Source of the DNA: Lachnospiraceae bacterium NK3A20
GTDB taxonomy: Bacteria > Bacillota > Clostridia > Lachnospirales > Lachnospiraceae
Direction: 5' to 3'
Assembly: GCA_900107575.1 (NCBI GenBank)
Contig: FNQX01000030.1
Location: 1-38,418 of the forward strand
DNA: 38,418 nucleotides
Within the stretch, counting starts at the first letter, position 1; the number at the start of each line of letters is the position of its first letter. The notes under the pieces were generated by a model. That model did not search any database and was not told the DNA's origin. It saw nothing but the letters and a program-made list of their open reading frames with translations. The position numbers and the translations under genes were made by a program. Below, piece after piece: positions 8,180 to 14,193 of the stretch.

Positions 8180-9178
8180 TCAGCAGCTCTCGCGCTTCAC
8201 AATCTTAGCGTCAAGTATGACCTGTTTCGGTTTCGGCCAGATGTCCGGATCCTTCCTCTCGATTTCCTCTATGTTCATACGACAGGCTCGCTCTCCAATT
8301 TCAAAAGCGGGGAGTTCTACGGCTGTGAGTGACGTCTCCAGCATTTTCCCGACTTCATAACCAGTCATGCTGATCACCCGGATTTCGTCAGGGCAGGCTA
8401 TGCCATTCTCCCGGAGCGCACGCAACACACCGATACCCTGGGCGTCGTTGCCAGCAAGGATCCCGTCAAGGCGCGGTTCCTGATCGATCAACCGCAGAGC
8501 ACAATCATATCCGTACTGCACGCTGTGTACCCCGGTATCCAGTTCAATGGTCAGCGGATCCAGATCATGCTCTTTCATTGCGGTTTTATAGCCGATCATA
8601 CGGTCGCGATAGGGAATGATAAGGTGTGAGCTGTTGATCAATCCGATGTGGTGGCACCCCTTGGAATACATGTAGTTTGCTGCCGTGTATCCAATACTCT
8701 CATAGTCCACGTAGACACCGCCCAGCAGGGGATCGTTTTCACGGATGATCTGTGTGATCGCGATACCATCCGCATGGATACTGCGGATCAGACGATTGTT
8801 CCTGCCGGTTCCCGCGACGATCATCCCGTCGATAAAACCATTCCGCAGTCGATTGAGCTCCTCCTTCTCCGTGAAGGCATTGTCTCTGGTCGTACTGATC
8901 AATATGGCATACCCGTGTTTCTTCGCTTCCTGTTCGATCCCAGGAAGGAGATCCCCGAAAATAGACAGCTGTATCTGTGGTACGACCACGCCGATGGTGT
9001 GCCGTTTTCCCATCTGCAAGCCTTTTTTCAGCACGTTGGGATGATAGCCCAGCTGTTTCACCGCCTCCATGATCCGCGCCCTGGTCTCAGGGTGCACGTA
9101 GGATGTATTATTGAGCGCTCTGGATACCGTGCTGACATTGCAGTGCGCGAGTTTTGCTACATCTTTTAATGTTGACAT
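8180..9178 (-). CDS. LacI-family transcriptional regulator
   Basis: A 332-residue repressor. Residues 3-25 form the helix-turn-helix (LKDVAKLAHCNVSTVSRALN). The hinge helix region follows (YHPNVLKKGLQMGKRHTIGVVVP), then a periplasmic-binding-protein-like effector domain with DGMIVAGTG, a YVDYESIGYTAA loop, GILAGNDAQGIGVLRAL and ISMTGYEVGKM. It precedes GH43 and the YesL-like gene on the same strand and is divergent from the DapA-family gene, so it could control either or both. A promoter with a large inverted repeat just past its start point lies upstream (9222-9295), which suggests autoregulation. Family is certain; the effector sugar is unknown. Confidence 0.95.
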   Translation of the reverse strand: MSTLKDVAKLAHCNVSTVSRALNNTSYVHPETRARIMEAVKQLGYHPNVLKKGLQMGKRHTIGVVVPQIQLSIFGDLLPGIEQEAKKHGYAILISTTRDNAFTEKEELNRLRNGFIDGMIVAGTGRNNRLIRSIHADGIAITQIIRENDPLLGGVYVDYESIGYTAANYMYSKGCHHIGLINSSHLIIPYRDRMIGYKTAMKEHDLDPLTIELDTGVHSVQYGYDCALRLIDQEPRLDGILAGNDAQGIGVLRALRENGIACPDEIRVISMTGYEVGKMLETSLTAVELPAFEIGERACRMNIEEIERKDPDIWPKPKQVILDAKIVKRESC

Positions 9179-9221
9179 GGTTCGTATTTCCTTCTCCCTG
9201 TTACCGTTGTTTCTTCTTTAT

Positions 9222-9258
9222 GTCAGATATTTTACGCGCGTCTTATATTTTATCTGAC
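9222..9258. promoter_or_regulatory. Inverted repeat GTCAGATA...TATCTGAC, candidate LacI operator
   Basis: Perfect 8-bp arms at 9222-9229 and 9251-9258 flank an ACGCGCGT palindrome (9234-9241), whose central CG step resembles LacI-family operators. The element begins about nine bases downstream of the LacI gene -10 box, where a bound repressor would block the start point. Confidence 0.5.
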
Positions 9259-9266
9259 TATTATCA

Positions 9267-9295
9267 AGTATAGCGAATCCGCACTCCACCCGCAA
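9267..9295 (-). promoter_or_regulatory. Promoter of the LacI gene
   Basis: On the minus strand TTGCGG (9295-9290), a 17-base spacer and TATACT (9272-9267). The downstream leader to the ATG at 9178 is about 80 bases and contains the inverted repeat. Confidence 0.6.
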
Positions 9296-9506
9296 CAGCT
9301 CCCGCTGTACTCTGCATTGTACCATTTGTTGTATCTACGCAGCACAGTTCAGGGCATGTACTTCTCGTGATGCAACCAAGGACAAATTTCTCAGGCGACT
9401 GTTGATAAAGCCTCCTGGTCACTCCCGGCCTGACAGCCGCAAATTAACCTTATGTATGCATACTGCACATATATTCAACTGCATTGATATCTATAGTGTA
9501 CATATT

Positions 9507-9545
9507 ATGCAACAGCTTGCAGAGGGCATGTAACAACTTGCAGAG
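9507..9545 (+). repeat. Two 18-bp direct repeats with 21-bp period upstream of the aldolase gene
   Basis: ATGCAACAGCTTGCAGAG (9507-9524) and ATGTAACAACTTGCAGAG (9528-9545) match at 16 of 18 positions. The start-to-start distance is 21 bases, two helical turns, so both copies face the same side of the DNA. This is typical of activator or response-regulator binding sites. Confidence 0.6.
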
Positions 9546-9605
9546 ATAGTGTCTAAGTGTTCAGTGCCAATACATGCAATGCTACGATGAAATCACCAAG
9601 AGGAA

Positions 9606-9624
9606 GGCCGGAAAGGTACCGGCC
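9606..9624 (+). promoter_or_regulatory. Hairpin just before the aldolase ribosome binding site
   Basis: GGCCGG (9606-9611) and CCGGCC (9619-9624) pair around a 7-base loop, ten bases before AAGGAGG. It may protect the mRNA 5' end. There is no T-run after it. Confidence 0.45.
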
Positions 9625-9648
9625 AAGAATTCATAAGGAGGTTCCATT

Positions 9649-10629
9649 ATGGCAAAAGAAGTTACTTTCAAAACAATTTTCCCTGCTGTCGCAGTTCCGA
9701 TGAAGGACGATGGTTCGATCAACGAGGAGGAATTCCGCGTTTATCTTCGTTGGATCAAGAGCTTCTATGACAAAGGCATCAAGGGGCTTGTCTGCAACGG
9801 ACACACCGGTGAGATCACGGGTCTGACCAAGGAGGAGAGAAAGAGAGTCACACAGATCTGCGCTGAGGAGTGCGGCGATATCATGACGATCATCTCCGGC
9901 GTCAACTGTGAGAACACGGATGGCGCGATTGAGGACGCGAAGGACGCAAAGGCGGCCGGTGCTGACGGAATTCTCCTGATGCCGCCTCATATGTGGCTGC
10001 GCTTCGGTATGAATCCGGCTGCGCCGTTCCAGTTCGTGAAGGATGTCGCAGACGCTGCGGATATCGACATCATCATTCACCTCTATCCCGCAACATCCAA
10101 GGCCTTCTATCCGGTAGAGACTCTGGAGAAGATGGCGAAGGAAATCCCTCACGTTAAATGCATCAAGATGGGAACCCGCGTTACTCCGATCTACGAGCAC
10201 GATGTTCGTTACCTCAGAGAGAATTGCCCTGATCTGTCCCTGATCACCTGCCACGACGAATCTCTGTGCGTATCCTGGTTCACCGGTATGGATGGTGCGC
10301 TCATCGGTTTCGCAGGCTGCGTTCCGGAACTCATCACCGGTGCATGGGAAGTATTCTCTCACCCCGAAGCACATACACTTAAAGAAGCACAGGATTGGTC
10401 CAACCGCATCTATCACATCTCTCAGGGCATCTACGGCGGTGGTCAGCCTTCCGGTGAGGCACACGCAAGACTCAAAGAGGCTCTCAGGCAGCGTGGTGTA
10501 TTCAGGAGCGCTCTGATGAGAAGACCGGTTCTGCCTCTGGATCAGGCACAGAAAGACTGGGTTGCACAGGGCCTGGCAAAGAGCTATCCGGAAGGATACA
10601 AGGTAGATCTCACACCGTTTGAAAAATAA
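9649..10629 (+). CDS. DapA/N-acetylneuraminate-lyase family aldolase (class I, Schiff base)
   Basis: A 326-residue TIM-barrel aldolase of the DHDPS/NAL superfamily. NGHTGEI is the pyruvate-carboxylate binding motif, HLYPATSKA carries the catalytic tyrosine, and CIKMGT carries the Schiff-base lysine. The arginine that true dihydrodipicolinate synthases use to bind the second carboxylate (YNVPxRT context) is missing, so lysine synthesis is unlikely. The enzyme probably splits or dehydrates a 2-keto-3-deoxy sugar acid. The start has AAGGAGG at 7 bases. An Nramp-fold transporter follows after 24 bases in the same operon, and a glycerate kinase lies convergent. A catabolic role for a sugar acid is inferred. 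Confidence 0.85.
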   Translation: MAKEVTFKTIFPAVAVPMKDDGSINEEEFRVYLRWIKSFYDKGIKGLVCNGHTGEITGLTKEERKRVTQICAEECGDIMTIISGVNCENTDGAIEDAKDAKAAGADGILLMPPHMWLRFGMNPAAPFQFVKDVADAADIDIIIHLYPATSKAFYPVETLEKMAKEIPHVKCIKMGTRVTPIYEHDVRYLRENCPDLSLITCHDESLCVSWFTGMDGALIGFAGCVPELITGAWEVFSHPEAHTLKEAQDWSNRIYHISQGIYGGGQPSGEAHARLKEALRQRGVFRSALMRRPVLPLDQAQKDWVAQGLAKSYPEGYKVDLTPFEK

Positions 10630-10653
10630 CAAGCCGACAGGGGGGTAATCGCT

Positions 10654-11964
10654 ATGGGGTTTCAAGCAAACGACATGTCCCAGCCTGTTGACAGAAGACT
10701 CGGGTTCGATCCATCGAGTGTTAAGAAGCTGCCCTTTGGGCAGCTTCTTAAAAAAATCGGACCGGGTATCATATTAACAGGCATTGTCATCGGCCCTGGA
10801 AATATTACGACGTCGGCAATGATGGGCGCGAACTACGGCTATTCCATGGTCTGGCTCATCATTCCGATCCTGATCATGGGCATCACCTTCACGCTGACAT
10901 CCTACAATATTTCCATTCTCACCGGATTGCCGATTCTGCACGCAATCCGCAAATACTATGGAGGGATTGCATCCGCGTTCTGCGGTATCGCGCTGTTCCT
11001 GTCCTGTTTCTTCTTCACTCTGGGTAATGTATCCGGTACAGGTGCAGGCATGCATCTCATTTTCGGACTCAACTGGAAGCTGGGCGCGTTGATCATGCTG
11101 GGCGTACTCGCGTTCTGTTACCTGACCAAGGGTGTGTATTCCAAGGTAGAGAAGGGGATCCTGATCTGTATCATCGCGATGATCGCGGCTTTCTACGTTA
11201 CGCTGATCGCTACCGGCGGCCCTGACTGGGGCGCGTTCGGACATGGCCTGACGCACTGGAGAATCCAGGAGGGGTCACTCACAACCTCGCTTGCCTATAT
11301 CAGCACGAATGCGGCGGTAACTGCCGGTGTATACGGAACCTATCTGGGGCTTGAAAAGAAGTGGAAAAAAGAAGATCTCTATAATGGGGCTATGAGGGCA
11401 GACGCGATCACGCACATCGTACTGGTCATTCTGATCTCAGGTGCCATCATGCTCGTCGGCGCAATTGTGCTCCATCCGACCGGAACGGCCATTAAGGCAC
11501 CTGCACAGCTGGCGGAGCTCCTGACACCATTCCTGGGTACAGTGCTGGCACCGATTATCATGGGCATCGCTCTGGTTGGCGCCGGTTTCTCATCCCTTCT
11601 TGGCAACACGCAGAGAGGTGTGGTACTGCTGGATGCAGGTCTGGACAAAGACATTGGTCTGGAATCCAGGCCGGTGAAAATCGGATGTGTGCTCTGCCTG
11701 GTCATCGCGACGATCATCTGCTTTGCCTACGGCGGATCACCGACACAGCTGATCTTCATCGCCAATGTCGCGACCTCCATCGCGACGCCGGTCGTCGGTC
11801 TGTTCATGGTCCTGATCCTGTGGAAAAAGGAACTGTTCAACGGCATTAAGCCGCCGCGGCTTCTGCAGATCAGCATGACTGTCTGCTACATTTTCGCAGT
11901 TTACATGACAATCGACGCGCTGCGGAGACAGATTCCGAATCTGATCCACTCCTTCATGGGTTAA
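10654..11964 (+). CDS. Nramp-fold transporter lacking the canonical metal-binding motifs
   Basis: A 436-residue membrane protein with about eleven helices and the Nramp/LeuT architecture. In helix 1 the canonical metal-binding motif DPGN reads GPGN (residues 47-50), so the metal-ligating aspartate is replaced by glycine. In helix 6, where MPH normally stands, the sequence is STNAAVTAGVYGTYLG (about 217-232), with no methionine or histidine. Later segments (ALVGAGFSSLLGNTQRGVVLLDAG and WKKELFNG) keep the family pattern. A divalent-metal function is therefore doubtful. The gene is 24 bases behind a sugar-acid-type aldolase, which suggests that it carries the organic substrate of that enzyme. 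Database hits would probably still call it a metal transporter. Confidence 0.8.
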   Translation: MGFQANDMSQPVDRRLGFDPSSVKKLPFGQLLKKIGPGIILTGIVIGPGNITTSAMMGANYGYSMVWLIIPILIMGITFTLTSYNISILTGLPILHAIRKYYGGIASAFCGIALFLSCFFFTLGNVSGTGAGMHLIFGLNWKLGALIMLGVLAFCYLTKGVYSKVEKGILICIIAMIAAFYVTLIATGGPDWGAFGHGLTHWRIQEGSLTTSLAYISTNAAVTAGVYGTYLGLEKKWKKEDLYNGAMRADAITHIVLVILISGAIMLVGAIVLHPTGTAIKAPAQLAELLTPFLGTVLAPIIMGIALVGAGFSSLLGNTQRGVVLLDAGLDKDIGLESRPVKIGCVLCLVIATIICFAYGGSPTQLIFIANVATSIATPVVGLFMVLILWKKELFNGIKPPRLLQISMTVCYIFAVYMTIDALRRQIPNLIHSFMG

Positions 11965-11998
11965 GGATCGCGCAAAATTACATATTGGGGATACAGCA

Positions 11999-12041
11999 AA
12001 CGGCCTTAGCGGGGTATAGTTCACACCCTGCCAAGGCCGTT
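11999..12041. terminator. Bidirectional terminator between convergent transporter and glycerate kinase genes
   Basis: AACGGCCTT (11999-12007) pairs with AAGGCCGTT (12033-12041). Inside, GCGGGGT and ACCCTGC pair with one G-U, giving a long hairpin with a single mismatch. It lies between the two stop codons. T-runs are short on both sides. Confidence 0.7.
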
Positions 12042-12125
12042 ACTTTATCATCTTGGAGTCTGCTGTTTCACACAACATGACTGATACGAGTGAATGATTT
12101 CCCTCTGAATCCGGTTATATTGAAA

Positions 12126-13373
12126 TCAACCTCCCAGCAGCGCTACAGCGACATCATTGACATTGGTTCCTGTCGGACCGGTCAGGATCAATCCATCTGT
12201 CTGTTGCAGGGCATGATACGCATCATTATTCTTCAGGACTTCATAGACATCCACGCCGCAGGAATGCAGCGTTCCAAATGTATCAGAATCTACATATCCA
12301 CCCGCAGCGTCTGTGGGGCCGTCTGTCCCATCCGATCCGAAAGAAAATACAGCCGCGTTCGGAAGATCCGCGATACCCGGAGCCGCAGCAAGTGCCAGTT
12401 CCTGATTCCTGCCGCCTTTCCCGCTGCCGGTCAGGTGCACGACGGTCTCTCCTCCTGCGATGTAAGCTATCTTCTGCCCGTCCCTGCAATGCGTCCTCAG
12501 TATGCTGGCAAGGAAGCTCCCCGCTTCTCTCGCCTCACAGCACAACTGATCTGTCAGAACGATTGACTGATATCCCAGCTCGCCTGCTTTTCTCTCTGCC
12601 GCAGCTGCAAGCTCCCGAACAGAACCTGTGATGACCGTCGTCACATTATCCACTGATTTCGGCGTCTCTTCCAGCAGACACTTTCGGGCATCGGAAGATA
12701 GCCGCAGCTGATATTTCTCGACAATCGCCTGCGCGTCCTGACTGGTCGAACTGTCCGGATAGGCCGGCCCTGATGCGATCATATCCAGCGGATCTCCCAG
12801 GATATCCGATAATACAATAGAGAATACGCGTGCCGGTTCACATAGCTTCGCAAACTTCCCGCCTTTTACCCGGGAGAGTCTCTTTCGGATGGTATTGATT
12901 TCCTTGATCTCCGCTCCACAGGCGAGCAGCTGCCTTGTAATATCCTCCAATTCTGTCTTCTGGATGATCGGACTCTCGAAAAGAGCGCTCCCGCCACCGG
13001 ACACAAGGAATAAAACTGTGTCAGCAGAAGTCAGATTCGACACAGTTTCGATGATTCTCTCTGTTGCCATGAATGAATTCTCATCCGGAACGGGATGTCC
13101 CGCCTCATAACAGGTAATGCCCGGCAGTTCCCCTTTGCTGTGCCCGTATTTCGTGACCAGGATACCTTCATCTATTGCTAATCCGGAAGATGCTGCATAT
13201 TTCGCCGCGGCTTCCGCCATTTGCCACGCTGCCTTCCCTATGGCAACGAGAATGACTCTGCCCCCGTTTCCACGGAAGTTTTTCATGGCACGCGCAACGG
13301 CTTCATCCGGCTGTACGGCCGAAATGCTCGCCTTAATTATTTCATCAGCATCCGCTCTCAATTGGCTGTTCAT
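12126..13373 (-). CDS. Glycerate 2-kinase, MOFRL type (GckA/TtuD family)
   Basis: A 415-residue cytoplasmic kinase. The N-terminal domain shows VAIGKAAWQMAEAA, GHPVPDENS and the glycine-rich VSGGGSAL. The central part has INTIRKRLSRVKGGK and LSDILGDPLDMIASGP. The C-terminal MOFRL domain has GSDGTDGPTDAAGGYVD. These are hallmarks of type-II glycerate kinases, which make 2-phosphoglycerate from D-glycerate and ATP. I chose 13373 because GGAG lies 8 bases upstream; an ATG at 13400 has no ribosome site. It faces the aldolase/transporter operon across a shared terminator and follows brnA by 36 bases. Its presence fits sugar-acid degradation ending in glycerate. Confidence 0.93.
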   Translation of the reverse strand: MNSQLRADADEIIKASISAVQPDEAVARAMKNFRGNGGRVILVAIGKAAWQMAEAAAKYAASSGLAIDEGILVTKYGHSKGELPGITCYEAGHPVPDENSFMATERIIETVSNLTSADTVLFLVSGGGSALFESPIIQKTELEDITRQLLACGAEIKEINTIRKRLSRVKGGKFAKLCEPARVFSIVLSDILGDPLDMIASGPAYPDSSTSQDAQAIVEKYQLRLSSDARKCLLEETPKSVDNVTTVITGSVRELAAAAERKAGELGYQSIVLTDQLCCEAREAGSFLASILRTHCRDGQKIAYIAGGETVVHLTGSGKGGRNQELALAAAPGIADLPNAAVFSFGSDGTDGPTDAAGGYVDSDTFGTLHSCGVDVYEVLKNNDAYHALQQTDGLILTGPTGTNVNDVAVALLGG

Positions 13374-13409
13374 TGGGGTTTCTCCGTATCTTAACAACAT
13401 GCGCCCGCA

Positions 13410-13646
13410 TCATTTCCACGTCAGATCCAGTTTCTTCTTCTCTTTCACACAGTCCAGAAGATACAGATTGATGAGTGTCTGATAAGGAATGCCGGTCTCA
13501 CTTGATTCTGCCTTGAAATAGGTAATGACGCGCGGTGAGAGATTGATTGTTACCTGTTTTTTCAACTCTTTTGCATACGGATTTTTCACCGCTTTACTGA
13601 AATCAAATTCCTTTTCGAGAAACTCATCTTTTTCCGTTTGTCTCAT
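13410..13646 (-). CDS. brnA: BrnA-type antitoxin (ribbon-helix-helix DNA-binding)
   Basis: A 78-residue protein: MRQTEKDEFLEKEFDFSKAV, then KNPYAKELKKQVTINLSPRV and FKAESSETGIPYQTLINLYL. The VTINLSPRV strand followed by the YQTLIN helix is the BrnA/DUF4415 ribbon-helix-helix pattern. Such antitoxins bind the BrnT ribonuclease toxin and repress their shared promoter. The ATG at 13646 overlaps the toxin stop as ATGA, the usual coupled layout with toxin first. The toxin frame upstream is broken, so the antitoxin may now be an orphan. Its C-terminus ends 36 bases before the glycerate kinase start. Confidence 0.85.
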   Translation of the reverse strand: MRQTEKDEFLEKEFDFSKAVKNPYAKELKKQVTINLSPRVITYFKAESSETGIPYQTLINLYLLDCVKEKKKLDLTWK

Positions 13647-13929
13647 ATCCTCACGCTCTCCTCGTATTTTTCTTTCTCCGTTCTTGTAGCCTTTCTTGAT
13701 GAGATAATCCTGATGATGGATCCCTGACGGATGCAGTGTACTACCAGCAGAATATTTCCCGCACTGCTGCATCCGAGGATACGGAACCGATCTTCCTCAT
13801 CTGAATGGTTTTCGTCATACTCCAGCAAGGCTTCTTCATCATAAAATACAGTTTTGCTTCCTCGAAGCTAACCCCGTGCTTCGAAACATTGATCTGATTC
13901 TTGACTTCGTCCCATTCAAAAGTATACAT
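13643..13929 (-). pseudogene. brnT: BrnT-type toxin with an internal frameshift
   Basis: The start (MYTFEWDEVKNQINVSKHG, then VSFEEAKLYF) and the end (LLEYDENHSDEEDRFRILG, then NILLVVHCIRQG, IIRIISSRKATRTEKEKYEE) are the two halves of a BrnT ribonuclease toxin, but in different reading frames. The break is at the TTTT run on the minus strand (plus 13843-13846). One additional T would restore LYFYDEEALLEYDEN in one frame and give about 95 residues. As read, translation continues into an unrelated 62-residue product. It could be real inactivation, a slippage-controlled toxin or a base-call error. Promoter and coupled antitoxin are intact. Confidence 0.82.
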
Positions 13930-13960
13930 ACTTCAATTGCCTTTCCATGTATGTAATATA

Positions 13961-13989
13961 ATTATAATATACTTATATATGTCTGTCTA
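13961..13989 (-). promoter_or_regulatory. brnTA promoter with overlapping palindrome
   Basis: On the minus strand TAGACA (13989-13984), a 17-base spacer and a perfect TATAAT (13966-13961). The -10 box lies inside the palindrome TATAATTATA (13957-13966), a plausible BrnA operator. The toxin ATG is about 32 bases downstream. Confidence 0.7.
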
Positions 13990-14066
13990 TTCTGCTCTTA
14001 CGTGTTCCTCACGAATTGATATCCCTCTATACCAGTGATATTTGGCTCACGCCTGCTGTTTTCCTG

Positions 14067-14108
14067 TATAATACGTAGCAGCACGAGGTGCTTGGCACCT
14101 CTTATTTG
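14067..14108 (+). promoter_or_regulatory. -10 box and leader hairpin upstream of the ABC exporter
   Basis: A perfect TATAAT (14067-14072) is followed, about six bases past the expected start point, by GAGGTGC-TTG-GCACCTC (14085-14101) and TTATTT. This is a 7-bp perfect stem that resembles an intrinsic terminator. No plus-strand gene ends before it, so it may be an attenuator. The -35 box is weak (TTGGCT at 19 bases). Confidence 0.5.
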
Positions 14109-14193
14109 GATACAACAAATTAGGCTGCGGCAGCTATGCCGGATGACGCTGCGCCCGCCGCCACAGGACTTTACCGGAAAGGTTTCCCGTTTC

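Larger units (their letters stand above)
9179..9648. other. 470-bp divergent control region between LacI and DapA-family genes
   Basis: No convincing gene lies here. It holds a minus-strand promoter with inverted repeat (9222-9295), a 10-bp palindrome GTATGCATAC (9454-9463), two 18-bp direct repeats 21 bases apart (9507-9545), a hairpin before the ribosome site (9606-9624) and an AAGGAGG site at 9635-9641. No clear plus-strand -35/-10 pair was found for the DapA-family gene, which could mean activator-dependent transcription. Confidence 0.6.

Noticed and set aside
9649-10629. Dihydrodipicolinate synthase (dapA) for lysine synthesis
   Set aside because: The second-substrate arginine is absent and the gene sits with a transporter and near a glycerate kinase, not with lysine genes.
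14035-14193. Longer N-terminus of the ABC exporter
   Set aside because: It would cross the -10 box and leader hairpin, and it has no similarity to exporter N-termini.
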